NCBI GenBank assembly: GCA_027315255.1
Contig: DAHUYL010000084.1
Location: forward strand, 1-35,416
Length of the DNA: 35,416 nt
Direction: 5' to 3'
Source of the DNA: Solirubrobacterales bacterium
GTDB taxonomy: Bacteria; Actinomycetota; Thermoleophilia; Solirubrobacterales; Solirubrobacteraceae
This document shows, in pieces, positions 7,554-15,868 of the stretch. The position numbers and the translations under genes were made by a program. Within the stretch, counting starts at the first letter, position 1. The number at the start of each line of letters is the position of its first letter. The notes below the pieces were generated by a model that was not told the origin of the DNA, made no database searches, and worked only from the letters and a program-made list of their open reading frames with translations.

Positions 7554-10148
7554 ATGTCGAGCGCGATCGATCGTGATACCGCGCTGCTCGAGACGTTGCT
7601 CGGCGACGTGCTCGAGGAGCAGGAGGGCCGCGCCTTCCGCGACCGGGTGTTCTGGCTGCGCGACACCGCGGCCCGCGTGCGCGACGGCGAGCCCGCCGCA
7701 GTGGACAAGCTGGTCGCGTTCGTCGCGGGCAACAACGCGACCGCGCTCGAGCCGTTCGTCCGCGCCTGCTCGATGCAGTTGCAGCTGGCCAACATCGCCG
7801 AGGAGCTCGAGCGGCTGCGCCGGCGGCGGCACTACGACTCCGACGCCAGCGCACCGCAGCCGGAGTCGCTGGCGACGGCCGCGGTGGCCGCCGGCCAGTC
7901 CCCTCCGGCCGAGGTGGCGCGCACACTGGAGCGGCTCGACGTCCGCTTGACGATGACCGCCCACCCGACCGAGGCGACGCGGCGGTCGGTGTTCAACCAC
8001 CAGCAGGCGGTGTGGCGGGCGATGGAACGTCTCGACGACCCGCGACTCGGCCGCACCGGCCGCCGCGCGCTGCGGGACGAGCTGTGCGAGGTGCTGACGG
8101 TGTGGTGGCAGACCGAAGCGGTCCGAGGCGTACGGCCGCTGGTCGAGGACGAGGTGCGGCGGATCCTGTTCTTCTTCGAGGCCGTCCTGTTCGACGCCGC
8201 GCCCCTGCTCGAGGCCGAGATCGCGCGCTGCTTTGCGCGGCCGTGGCCGCCCGCGCAGCCGAGCGTGCGGTTCGGCAGCTGGGCCGGTGGCGACATGGAC
8301 GGGAACCCCGAGGTCACCCCCGATTCCGTTACCCGCACGCTGCGCCTGCACCGCCTGACCGCGCTGCGGCTGCTCCAGCGGCGGGTGCAGGCGCTGGCGG
8401 GCGCGTTCTCCCAGGCCGAGGAGCGACTGTTCGTCTCCCCGGGGCTCGAGTCCTCGCTCGAGGCCGACGAGGCCGAGCTGCCCGATGTCGCCGGACGGCG
8501 TCCCAACCAGCACGAGCCGTTCCGGCGCAAGCTCTCGTTCATCGCCGCTCGCCTCGATGGCACGACGCGCGGGCTGCGGCACGGCTACTCGTCGCCGGCC
8601 GAGCTCGAGGCCGACATCGAGCTGATCCGAGCGTCGGCCAGCTCGCGCCGGGTGGCGGACGGCGACCTGGCGCTGCTGCTGTGCCAGGTGCGAACGTTCG
8701 GCTTCCACCTCGCGACCCTGGACATACGGCTGTCCTCGCGCGACCTGCGCACGGCCATCGCACGGCTCGTTCCGGGGTTCGACACGATCGCCGAGGAGGA
8801 GCGGATCGCTGCGCTTCAGGGGATCCCGCCGGGCGAGGGGGCGCCGCCGCCCGAGGTGTTCGGTGCCGTCGCGGCCGGCATCCGCGAGTACGGCGCCCAG
8901 TCGCTCGGCAGCCTGATCATCTCGATGGTCGAGCGGCCCTCCGACGTGCTTGCCGCGGTCGCGCTGATGCGCCGGGCCGGGATCGGGATCGGGGAGGTGC
9001 CGACGATGCCGGTCGTCCCGCTGTTCGAGATGGTCGAGGACCTCGCCCGGGCACAGGACACGATGACCGTCCTCTACGACCATCGCCTGTACGCCGACCA
9101 ACTCGCTGCCGTCGAGCGCCGCCAGGAGATCATGCTCGGCTACTCCGACTCGGCCAAGGACGGCGGCTTCCTCTCGAGCCAGTGGGAGCTGTACTCCGCG
9201 CAGGAGCGCCTGCTCGCCGACGCGGACGCGCGCGGGGTCGCGCTGCGCTTCTTCCATGGCCGTGGCGGCTCCACCTCGCGCGGCGGCGCGCGCACCCACC
9301 GGGCGATTCTCGCGCAGCCGTCCGGATCGATCCGGGGGAGGATCCGGATCACCGAGCAGGGAGAGGTGATCTCGCAGCGCTATTCGCACCCGGAGCTCGC
9401 GCTGCGCTCGCTCGAGCAGACGACGTCGGCCGTGATCCTCGCCACCATCGCCGGCGATCGCGAGGTTCCGGGTCGCTACCGTCACGAGGCGCAGCGGCTG
9501 GCGGACCGCTCCCGCGAGGTGTACCGCGCGCTGATCTACGAGGACGAGCGATTCGAGCTGCTGCTGAACCTCGCCTCGCCGATCGACGCGCTGATCGAGC
9601 TCAACATCGGCTCGCGGCCCGCGTCGCGGCCCTCGCGCTCCTCGCGGCTGACGCCGGCGGGACTGCGGGCGATCCCGTGGGTGTTCGCGTGGATGCAGAA
9701 CCGGTTGCTGCTGCCGGCGTGGTACGGCGCCGGGACCGCGCTCCAGGAGGGAGACCGCGAGCTCCAGCGCGAGATGGTCGCCGGTTGGCCGTTCTTCGCG
9801 ATGCTCTGCTCGACGCTCGAGATGTCGCTGTTCAAGTCCGATCTCGGCGTCGCCGAGCGATACCTCGATCTGCTGAACGGCGCCGGCGCGGGAGAGCTGT
9901 GGGAACCCATCCGCGCGGAGCACGAGCGGGTGGTCGCCGCGGTGCTGGACATCGCGGGCACCGACCGGTTGCTCGCCAACGCCCCGGCGCTGCGGTCCCG
10001 TCTCACGCACCGCAATCCCTGGACGGACCCGCTCTCCTACATGCAGGTCGAGTTGCTGCGCCGCCACCGGGCCGGTGATGCGGCGGCGGAGCGGCCGCTG
10101 CTGCTGACGATCAACGGCATCGCAGCCGGAATGCGGAACACGGGCTGA
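7554..10148 (+). CDS. ppc: Phosphoenolpyruvate carboxylase
   Basis: This 864-residue cytosolic enzyme carboxylates PEP with bicarbonate to oxaloacetate, refilling the TCA cycle. Family hallmarks are intact: TAHPTEA with catalytic H137, GSWAGGDMDGNP near 240, GYSDSAKDGGF near 529, and the glycine/arginine loop FHGRGGSTSRGGA near 566. In many homologues the loop reads GRGGxxGRGG, so the Ser in the second half is a mild variation. The C-terminus MRNTG is the conserved end that reaches the active site. Length is close to the usual 870-930. The ATG at 7554 has no strong ribosome site; ATGs about 10-15 bp upstream are out of frame or lack homology. The long open frames on the opposite strand are codon-bias shadows. 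Confidence 0.96.
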   Translation: MSSAIDRDTALLETLLGDVLEEQEGRAFRDRVFWLRDTAARVRDGEPAAVDKLVAFVAGNNATALEPFVRACSMQLQLANIAEELERLRRRRHYDSDASAPQPESLATAAVAAGQSPPAEVARTLERLDVRLTMTAHPTEATRRSVFNHQQAVWRAMERLDDPRLGRTGRRALRDELCEVLTVWWQTEAVRGVRPLVEDEVRRILFFFEAVLFDAAPLLEAEIARCFARPWPPAQPSVRFGSWAGGDMDGNPEVTPDSVTRTLRLHRLTALRLLQRRVQALAGAFSQAEERLFVSPGLESSLEADEAELPDVAGRRPNQHEPFRRKLSFIAARLDGTTRGLRHGYSSPAELEADIELIRASASSRRVADGDLALLLCQVRTFGFHLATLDIRLSSRDLRTAIARLVPGFDTIAEEERIAALQGIPPGEGAPPPEVFGAVAAGIREYGAQSLGSLIISMVERPSDVLAAVALMRRAGIGIGEVPTMPVVPLFEMVEDLARAQDTMTVLYDHRLYADQLAAVERRQEIMLGYSDSAKDGGFLSSQWELYSAQERLLADADARGVALRFFHGRGGSTSRGGARTHRAILAQPSGSIRGRIRITEQGEVISQRYSHPELALRSLEQTTSAVILATIAGDREVPGRYRHEAQRLADRSREVYRALIYEDERFELLLNLASPIDALIELNIGSRPASRPSRSSRLTPAGLRAIPWVFAWMQNRLLLPAWYGAGTALQEGDRELQREMVAGWPFFAMLCSTLEMSLFKSDLGVAERYLDLLNGAGAGELWEPIRAEHERVVAAVLDIAGTDRLLANAPALRSRLTHRNPWTDPLSYMQVELLRRHRAGDAAAERPLLLTINGIAAGMRNTG

Positions 10149-10187
10149 CCGCCGGCAGGGCGTTCAGTCGAAAGGAGACTCGCCCCG

Positions 10188-11294
10188 ATGGGTTCCCCAA
10201 GGCAACAGATCTCCGCCACGGCTTGGCTCCTGACGCTGGCGCTGATCGCGGCCCTGCTGGCGCTCGACTGGCTGCTGCTCGGTCGCCGCCCGCACACGGT
10301 CTCGCTCGGTGAGGCGATTCGCTGGTCGACCTTCTACATCGCGGTGGCACTGCTGTTCGGCGTCGCGCTCGGCGTGATCGCCGGCTGGGGCCTCGGCACC
10401 CAGTACTTCGCCGGTTACCTGGTCGAGAAGAGCCTGTCGGTCGACAACCTGTTCGTGTTCGTGATCATCATCACGACGTTCGCCGTTCCCTCCGAACGGC
10501 AGGCGAAGGTGCTCACCTTCGGGATCACGGTCGCGCTCGCGCTGCGCGCCGTGTTCATCGCGCTCGGTGCCACGTTGCTGCAGACGTTCTCGTTCATGTT
10601 CCTGATCTTCGGGCTGACGCTGCTCGCGACCGCCGTCCAGCTCTACCGCCACCGCGATGCGGACCCGACGGTCGAGGACAATGCCCTGGTTCGAGCAGCG
10701 CGGCGCGCGCTACCGATCAGTGACACCTACGACGGCGGCCGACTCGTCAGCCGCGTAGACGGTCGCCGGGTGCTGACGCCGCTGTTCGTTGCCGTCCTGG
10801 CGCTCGGCTCGAGCGATCTCCTGTTCGCATTCGATTCGATCCCGGCCGTGTTCGGTGTGACCGAACATGCGTTCATCGTGTTCGCCGCCAACGCGTTCGC
10901 GTTGCTCGGGCTCCGCGCGCTCTACTTCCTCGTCTCGGAGCTGCTGGGCCGGCTCGTCTACCTGTCAGTCGGCCTCGCCGCGATCCTCGCATTCATCGGC
11001 GCAAAGCTGGTCCTCGAGTTCGCCCACGACCAGGCGCAGTCGATCCCAACGCTCCCGACCGGACTGTCGCTGGCGACGATCGCCCTGCTGCTCGCGGTCA
11101 CGATCGTCGCCAGCGCGATCAAGAACCGGCGCGATCCAGACGCCGTGGCGCATGCGGGCAGCCTCCGGGACCCGGATCGGCAGCGCCGCCGGCACGGGCC
11201 CGGCGGCCCGGGAACTCCACACGACCTCCACGCGATCTCCACGGCCGCACCACAGCCCGGAGCAACCATCCAGACGCATCGGAAATCGCAATGA
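10188..11294 (+). CDS. TerC-family integral membrane protein
   Basis: This 368-residue polytopic membrane protein belongs to the TerC/Alx family, whose characterised members export manganese or affect tellurite resistance. About seven to nine hydrophobic helices are visible. The family signatures are EKSLSVDNLFVF (about 84-95) and LGSSDLLFAFDSIPAVFGVT (about 205-224), both with the membrane-embedded acidic residues thought to bind the metal. The last 50 or so residues are hydrophilic and rich in Arg, Pro and His, and are not conserved. A good ribosome site (AAAGGAG) precedes the ATG. The stop overlaps the AGGAGG of the next small gene, so the two are likely co-transcribed. The leader is only 39 bp, too short for a yybP-ykoY Mn riboswitch. 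Confidence 0.92.
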   Translation: MGSPRQQISATAWLLTLALIAALLALDWLLLGRRPHTVSLGEAIRWSTFYIAVALLFGVALGVIAGWGLGTQYFAGYLVEKSLSVDNLFVFVIIITTFAVPSERQAKVLTFGITVALALRAVFIALGATLLQTFSFMFLIFGLTLLATAVQLYRHRDADPTVEDNALVRAARRALPISDTYDGGRLVSRVDGRRVLTPLFVAVLALGSSDLLFAFDSIPAVFGVTEHAFIVFAANAFALLGLRALYFLVSELLGRLVYLSVGLAAILAFIGAKLVLEFAHDQAQSIPTLPTGLSLATIALLLAVTIVASAIKNRRDPDAVAHAGSLRDPDRQRRRHGPGGPGTPHDLHAISTAAPQPGATIQTHRKSQ

Positions 11295-11306
11295 AGGAGG
11301 CGCAAG

Positions 11307-11618
11307 ATGCGCAAGCGAACCATTCAGATCGTTGCCGCCAGCGTGGCCGTCGTCGGGGTGCTCGCGATCGGTGTGGCGGTGGCTTCGGCCCAGCCGGGCT
11401 GGGCCGGCGCGGGACACCGAGCCGTCGCCACGGTGACGGCCACGCAGACAGCCGACCGCGACCAGCTGCGCGCCCGTGACGGCACAGGGGCCGGCCGACT
11501 CACGACCCGGATCGGCGACCGTGACCAGCTTCGGGCGCGCGACGGCACCGGCCCGCGGCACGCCCTGAACCAGCAGACGACGGCGGCCGCCAACCCGGAC
11601 TGCCCGTATCGCGGCTAG
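11307..11618 (+). CDS. Small secreted protein with DRDQLRARDGTG repeats
   Basis: This 103-residue protein has a strong AGGAGG site 8 bp before the ATG. Residues 1-28 form a signal peptide (MRKRT, hydrophobic core, then ASAQP). The mature part is short, charged and contains two copies of a 12-residue repeat, DRDQLRARDGTG, encoded at 11454-11489 and 11517-11552 with synonymous differences, so the peptide rather than the DNA appears conserved. A single Cys is near the C-terminus (NPDCPYRG). I do not recognise a family. Its position directly behind the TerC gene suggests an extracytoplasmic role linked to that transporter, possibly metal binding through the Asp-rich repeats, but this is inference. 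Confidence 0.75.
   Translation: MRKRTIQIVAASVAVVGVLAIGVAVASAQPGWAGAGHRAVATVTATQTADRDQLRARDGTGAGRLTTRIGDRDQLRARDGTGPRHALNQQTTAAANPDCPYRG
11454..11552 (+). repeat. Two 36-bp coding repeats (DRDQLRARDGTG)
   Basis: Units are at 11454-11489 and 11517-11552, separated by 27 bp. Both encode the identical 12 residues but differ at several third codon positions, which suggests selection on the peptide or an old duplication. Confidence 0.85.
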
Positions 11619-11635
11619 CCGTCCTGCTCTCACCT

Positions 11636-11669
11636 ACCGGCGAGCCAGCCCGTTGGCAGGCTCGCCGGT
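11636..11669. terminator. Hairpin terminator between convergent genes
   Basis: A perfect 11-bp stem, ACCGGCGAGCC (11636-11646) paired with GGCTCGCCGGT (11659-11669), surrounds a 12-nt loop. It lies between the stop codons of the plus-strand secreted-protein gene and the minus-strand cupin gene, so it can end transcription from both sides. There is no U-tract, as is common in high-GC actinobacteria. Confidence 0.65.
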
Positions 11670-11685
11670 GGCCGGGCCGGCAACC

Positions 11686-12072
11686 CTACACGGCAGACGG
11701 CAGTAACTCGGCGCCGTCATCGGGAGGGCAGCCGTACGCGTAGACGACCAGGTCCTCGTCACCCTCGTTGACGGTCTGAAGCGGGGTTCCAGCTGACACG
11801 TGCACGATCCCGCCGGCGGGTACCACGTGCCGCTGCGGTGGCTCTCCGAGGTGCATCGTGAGGTGGCCGGCGAGCACCACGAACGTCTCCTCCTGCTGCG
11901 CGTGCACGTGACGGCGCCCGCGTGCGCCCGGCTCGTAGCGCCACACATTCGCGCGTGTGCGCTCGAAGCCGATCGGTCCCTGCAGCTCGGCCACGTGCCG
12001 AGCGGGCTCGTCCGGTTCGTGCGGTCGGGTTGTCCACTCGAGCCCCCCGGGCACTACGATCGAGAACGTCAC
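11686..12072 (-). CDS. Cupin-domain protein
   Basis: This 128-residue single-domain cupin has the two metal-binding cupin motifs: G...H(V)HAQQEETFVVLAG near residues 50-67, with two His and a Glu, and PAGGIVHVSAGTPL near 83-96. It is likely a small metal-dependent binding protein or enzyme; the sequence does not allow a substrate to be named. The GTG at 12072 begins the conserved beta strand (TFSIVVPGG). It is divergent from the small gene at 12110 with only 37 bp between starts, which must hold both promoters. A much longer open frame to 13491 on this strand is antisense to the oxidase gene and was rejected. Confidence 0.85.
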   Translation of the reverse strand: MTFSIVVPGGLEWTTRPHEPDEPARHVAELQGPIGFERTRANVWRYEPGARGRRHVHAQQEETFVVLAGHLTMHLGEPPQRHVVPAGGIVHVSAGTPLQTVNEGDEDLVVYAYGCPPDDGAELLPSAV

Positions 12073-12109
12073 ACCGCCACGATACCGACAACACGCTCCG
12101 CAGAATGCG

Positions 12110-12415
12110 ATGGACGATCCCGAGGAGATCGCGCGCTTCCATGACCGCTGCAGCGACCTGATGCGCGAACTGCTGGACGTGCTCGCCCGGACCCCCGATC
12201 GGCCTCGCCCGTTCCCCGAGATCGAGGATGCGATCGGCTGGCCGCGCCGGCGGATCGCGAGCGTGCTCGGCGGCGTCTGGCGTCTGCGGACCGCCGAGTT
12301 CGGCGGCAGGCGCCCGTATCGCCTGCTCGACGAGCGCAATTCGGAGTCGGGACGCTGGGAGCTGTGGATGGATCGGGTCCAGGCAAGCGCCGTCGTCGCC
12401 GCCCGGAGCAGGTGA
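12110..12415 (+). CDS. Small winged-helix-like protein of unknown function
   Basis: This 101-residue protein begins MDDPEEIARFHDRC. It contains a helix-rich segment (MRELLDVLARTPDRPRPFPEIEDAIGW, then RRIASVLGGVWRL), which looks like a winged helix-turn-helix, followed by a short beta-rich end (RRPYRLLDERN...WELWMDRVQA). I do not recognise a named family. Its TGA overlaps the start of the alditol-oxidase-like gene (TGATG), so both are made from one message. It could be a regulator or an accessory protein of the oxidase; this is inference from coupling. The ATG at 12110 was preferred because earlier in-frame codons overlap the cupin gene on the other strand. Confidence 0.7.
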   Translation: MDDPEEIARFHDRCSDLMRELLDVLARTPDRPRPFPEIEDAIGWPRRRIASVLGGVWRLRTAEFGGRRPYRLLDERNSESGRWELWMDRVQASAVVAARSR

Positions 12416-13674
12416 TGCAGTCTCCGCGAACCAACTGGGCCGGGAACTACGCCTACGGCGCCCGTACGATCGTGCGGCCGGCGTCGCTCGAGGAGGCGCA
12501 GGAGGCGATCGCCGCCGCCGAGCGGATCGGGTTCCTCGGCTCCCGGCATTCGTTCAACGCGATCGCCGACTCGGACGTGCTGATGCTGTTCGACGGGCTG
12601 CCCGAGGTCGTCGAGGTCGATCGCCGCGCGCGGACCGTCACCGTCAGCGGTGGGATGACATACGGGGCGCTCGCGACCGCGCTCGCGCGCGAGCAGGTGG
12701 CCCTCGCCAACCTCGCGTCGCTGCCGCACATATCCGTCGCCGGCGCGATCGCGACCGGGACGCACGGGTCGGGCGTCGCCAACGGGAGCCTCGCGACCGG
12801 CGTCGCCGGCATCCAGCTGATCAGGGGCGACGGCGAGCTCGTGTGGCTCAGCCGAGGTGATCCGGGCTTCGACGGGTGCGTCGTCGGCTTGGGTGCGCTC
12901 GGCGCCGTCGTCCGTGTGTCGCTCGACATCGAGCCGGCGTACGAGGTGCGCCAGCGGGTGTGGGAGCACGTGCCGCTGGCGGACGTGCTCGCCGGCTTCG
13001 ACGAGGTGATGTCGCTCGGCTACAGCGTCAGCCTGTTCACCCGCTGGGCCGGCGACATCGGCCAGGTCTGGGTCAAGAGCCGGGTCTCGGCCGGACAGCC
13101 CGAGGCACCGGTGGATCTGCCGGGCGGCACGCCGGCGACGGGGAACGTGCACCCGTTGCCGGGGCTCGACCCGGTTCATTGCACGCCACAGATGGGGGTC
13201 CCCGGTCCGTGGTTCGACCGCCTGCCGCACTTCCGGCTCGGGTTCACTCCGAGCAACGGCGACGAGTTGCAGTCCGAGTTCATGGTCGACCGTCGCCATG
13301 CACCGGCCGCGATCGAAGCGCTGGCTCGGGTCGGTGAGGTGATCCATCCCGTCCTGCACATCTCGGAGATCCGCGCCGTCGCACGTGACGCGCTGTGGCT
13401 CAGTCCCGCCTACGAACGAGACACCGTCGCGTTTCACTTCACCTGGCAGCGTGACCAGCGCCGGGTCGAGGCGGCGCTTGCGTCGGTGCACGACGCGCTC
13501 GCTCCGTTCGAGTCACGTCCGCACTGGGGCAAGGTGTTCCTCGCCGACCGGGTGGCGGTCGGCTCGCTGTACCCGCGGCTCGGTGACTTCGTCGCGCTGA
13601 CCGAGCGATACGACCCGCGTCACGCATTCCGCAACGAGTGGCTCGACCGGATCGTGTTCGGCACGGACTCGTAG
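12415..13674 (+). CDS. Alditol oxidase-like FAD-binding oxidoreductase
   Basis: This 419-residue flavoenzyme of the VAO/PCMH family closely resembles Streptomyces AldO, which oxidises xylitol and sorbitol at C1 with O2. The N-terminal TNWAGNYAYGA is typical. GSRHSFN places H45 at the position of the His that carries covalent FAD in AldO. LASLPHISVAGAIATGTHGS is the FAD-binding PCMH segment, and RPHWGKVF near residue 380 matches the conserved substrate-side Lys/His region. It has no signal peptide, so it should be cytosolic. GGAG lies 8 bp before the ATG. The start is coupled to the upstream small gene by TGATG. The exact polyol substrate cannot be read from sequence. Confidence 0.9.
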   Translation: MQSPRTNWAGNYAYGARTIVRPASLEEAQEAIAAAERIGFLGSRHSFNAIADSDVLMLFDGLPEVVEVDRRARTVTVSGGMTYGALATALAREQVALANLASLPHISVAGAIATGTHGSGVANGSLATGVAGIQLIRGDGELVWLSRGDPGFDGCVVGLGALGAVVRVSLDIEPAYEVRQRVWEHVPLADVLAGFDEVMSLGYSVSLFTRWAGDIGQVWVKSRVSAGQPEAPVDLPGGTPATGNVHPLPGLDPVHCTPQMGVPGPWFDRLPHFRLGFTPSNGDELQSEFMVDRRHAPAAIEALARVGEVIHPVLHISEIRAVARDALWLSPAYERDTVAFHFTWQRDQRRVEAALASVHDALAPFESRPHWGKVFLADRVAVGSLYPRLGDFVALTERYDPRHAFRNEWLDRIVFGTDS

Positions 13675-13775
13675 GTGATGCACCTCGAGACCGGCGGCGA
13701 GGTCTGAGCTGAGCGTTGCCCGGTCGGGCGTTCGAGCTGCAGGCCGCGGCCGGTCAGGCGTAGGATGTCGTTCCT

Positions 13776-14720
13776 ATGCCGCTCTTCGGCAGAAACCGGA
13801 CGGCCCCACCGAGCGAGGAGGAACGCCGGAGTGCGGAGGTCGACCTCGAGCGGATCAGGCAGGGCGGCATCCCGCTCGGCGCCGAGGAGCGCCTGAAGCG
13901 GATCGCGACGGCCAGCACGCCGTTCTTCACCAGCGACCTCTCAGCGAAGGAGTACGCGCTCGCGCACGCATCCGGGCTCGAGCCGCTGGCGCAGATCATG
14001 GGCTCCTCGGTCGTCCAGCACGGCTGGAGCAACTACGGCTGGTCGAGCTACTACGGCGGGATCCGCGAGATGTCGAGCTTCGCCGAGCCGTGGAACCTGG
14101 CACGCCGGCGCGCGTTCGACCGGCTTCGCCAGGAAGCGCAGTTCGCCGGCGCCGACGGCGTGATCGGGATCGAGATCGAGACCAGGGGGACGATCGGCGA
14201 GGCCAACACCGTCGAATACGTCGTGTTCGGCACCGCCGTGCGCGAGTCCGCGCTGCCGGCGTCGCCAGGGCTTCGGATGTGTGCGCTGTCCGGTCAGGAC
14301 GTCGACAAGCTCCGGCGGATCGGTGCGGAGGTGCGCGACGTGATCGGCCACACGTCGGTCGTGTGCGTGGCGCTCGACCTCGGGTCGAACTACATCATGA
14401 ACTCCGGCTGGTGGGGTGGGGGCAGGGCGAACATCGAGATCGTGCAGATCACGGAGGGCGTGTACGCGGCGCGGCACCTCGCGATCGAGGAGGTTCGACG
14501 ACAGGCGAGCGCCGCCGGGGCGAACGACATGGTGATCTCCACGCTCGAGCACTCGATCCACCACCACGAGTACGAGCGCAACAACGTCACCCACCACTTC
14601 TTCATCGTCTCGATGCACGTGCTCGGAACCGCGATTCGCCTTGGGGCGCACGACCCGGTGCCGGCACCGCTGAAGGTGCCCGTCATGTCGATCAACCTCG
14701 GAAGCCAGGAGAGCCACTGA
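13776..14720 (+). CDS. Two-domain YbjQ-family protein (first of pair)
   Basis: This 314-residue protein has two tandem YbjQ/UPF0145-like domains of about 100 residues each. The first follows TPFFTSDLSAKEYALAHASGLEPLAQIMG, and the second follows LRMCALSGQDVDKLRRIGAEVRDVIGH. Each ends in a strand like EYVVFGTAV or FFIVSMHVLGTAI, and an ADGVIGIEI-type segment follows the central helix. YbjQ proteins form rings; their function is unknown although they are often labelled heavy-metal-binding. A polar 35-residue head (MPLFGRNRT...) precedes the first domain. The second domain here is the more diverged. The TGA overlaps the ATG of the next gene, also a two-domain member, so the pair is one operon and probably arose by duplication. 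Confidence 0.85.
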   Translation: MPLFGRNRTAPPSEEERRSAEVDLERIRQGGIPLGAEERLKRIATASTPFFTSDLSAKEYALAHASGLEPLAQIMGSSVVQHGWSNYGWSSYYGGIREMSSFAEPWNLARRRAFDRLRQEAQFAGADGVIGIEIETRGTIGEANTVEYVVFGTAVRESALPASPGLRMCALSGQDVDKLRRIGAEVRDVIGHTSVVCVALDLGSNYIMNSGWWGGGRANIEIVQITEGVYAARHLAIEEVRRQASAAGANDMVISTLEHSIHHHEYERNNVTHHFFIVSMHVLGTAIRLGAHDPVPAPLKVPVMSINLGSQESH

Positions 14721-15544
14721 TGTCAGCCTACGATCCGACGAGCACCGAGGGGCTTGCCGCACACGCGAGCGAGCGGTTGCAGATGAACGCGCGCGGTCTG
14801 TTCACCTCCGACCTGTCGGTGAACGAGTACCTGTGCGTCGAGAAGGCGGGCTTCGAACCGGTTGGACTGGTTGTCGGATCGAGCATCTACCACGTCGGCT
14901 ATCAGCAGGGCAACTGGAAGCAGAACCAGGAGATGAACGTCCTCACCCAGGCGATGTACGAGGCTCGCGAGCTGGCGATGACACGCATGGAGGAGGAGGC
15001 AGACCAGCTCGGTGCCGACGGCGTCGTCGGCGTCCGGCTCGACGTCGGGCGCTACGAGTGGGGCGCCGAGATGGCCGAGTTCATCGCGATCGGGACCGCG
15101 ATCAGGCACAAGGAGGGCAAGCTCCACCGCGCGCCGAACGGCCGGCCGTTCACGAGCGATCTGTCCGGTCAGGCGTTCTGGACGCTGATGCAGACGGGCA
15201 AGCGGCCGGTCGGTCTGGTGATGGGCAACTGCGTGTACCACGTCGCGCATCGGGGGATGATGCAGTCGCTCAAGCAGACGGGGCAGAACGTCGAGCTCGA
15301 GCAGTACACCCAGGCGCTGTACGACGCGCGCGAGCTGGCGATGGAGCGCATGCAGAAGGAGGCCGAGGCGATCGGCGACGGCGTGCTCGGGATCGTCGAG
15401 GTGAAGCTCCACGAGAACAGCCACGGGTGGGGGAGCCACGTGATCGAGTTCTTCGCGCTGGGGACCGCGGTCGTGCCGAACGAGCACGCCGCCGAGGGCC
15501 AGCAGCTGCCCGAGATCACGCCGGTGCTCGACATCAACGATTGA
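14720..15544 (+). CDS. Two-domain YbjQ-family protein (second of pair)
   Basis: This 274-residue protein has two tandem YbjQ-like domains: FTSDLSVNEYLCVEKAGFEPVGLVVG at about 27-52 and FTSDLSGQAFWTLMQTGKRPVGLVMG at about 145-170. Each is followed by a long helix with REL(A)M and a strand like EFIAIGTAI or EFFALGTAV. AGGAGA precedes the ATG, which overlaps the upstream stop (TGATG). The two proteins probably form hetero-oligomers like other YbjQ rings; that is inference. No signal peptide or membrane helix is visible. The function is unknown in the family. Confidence 0.87.
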   Translation: MSAYDPTSTEGLAAHASERLQMNARGLFTSDLSVNEYLCVEKAGFEPVGLVVGSSIYHVGYQQGNWKQNQEMNVLTQAMYEARELAMTRMEEEADQLGADGVVGVRLDVGRYEWGAEMAEFIAIGTAIRHKEGKLHRAPNGRPFTSDLSGQAFWTLMQTGKRPVGLVMGNCVYHVAHRGMMQSLKQTGQNVELEQYTQALYDARELAMERMQKEAEAIGDGVLGIVEVKLHENSHGWGSHVIEFFALGTAVVPNEHAAEGQQLPEITPVLDIND

Positions 15545-15559
15545 GCCAGGCCCGTCATC

Positions 15560-15830
15560 CGCCGCGCAGGGCATCGGTGGGTGAGAGGCCGGCGGCTCGG
15601 ATCGCCGAGTGGCAATCCGAGCGCCGAGACGCTGTGGGCGATCGCGGTGGCCCTCCGCGTCTCGTTCGCGCTCGGACGAGGCGCCAGGGTGGGCCGGTCG
15701 GCTGCTCGGCGCCGCCCACCGCCGCGGGACCTTCGTCCTACGAGGCGCTGGAAGGAGTGCGCGGGGTACTGCTGATGATGTCCTACCCGTCGTGCGCGCG
15801 GCCGCGGACTCAGCTGTCAGATCTCGCGTG
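15560..15830 (+). pseudogene. Probable decayed XRE-type HTH gene
   Basis: A short stretch on the plus strand (around 15600-15670) translates as GNPSAETLWAIAVALRVSFA. This is very like the end of an XRE helix-turn-helix domain (consensus GNPSLETL..IA.AL.VP...). No start codon, no upstream part of the HTH and no downstream domain can be read in a single frame; the following sequence makes sense only with frame changes. I take it as the remnant of a regulator gene. Similarity of one motif by eye is the only evidence, so this could be coincidence. Confidence 0.35.
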
Positions 15831-15868
15831 TCGGCCCCCCAGGGTCGCGGCCGGTGCCGGGCGAGCGC

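Noticed and set aside
7500-10067. 855-codon open frame on the minus strand opposite PEP carboxylase
   Set aside because: Antisense shadow caused by GC-rich codon bias; Arg/Glu/Gln/His-rich with no family motifs, while the plus strand has all PEP carboxylase motifs.
10149-10187. Possible Mn riboswitch before the TerC gene
   Set aside because: The 39-bp leader is too short and lacks the paired loops of the yybP-ykoY class.
11686-13491. 601-codon minus-strand frame ending in the cupin
   Set aside because: Only the last 128 codons look like protein; the rest is antisense to the alditol-oxidase-like gene.
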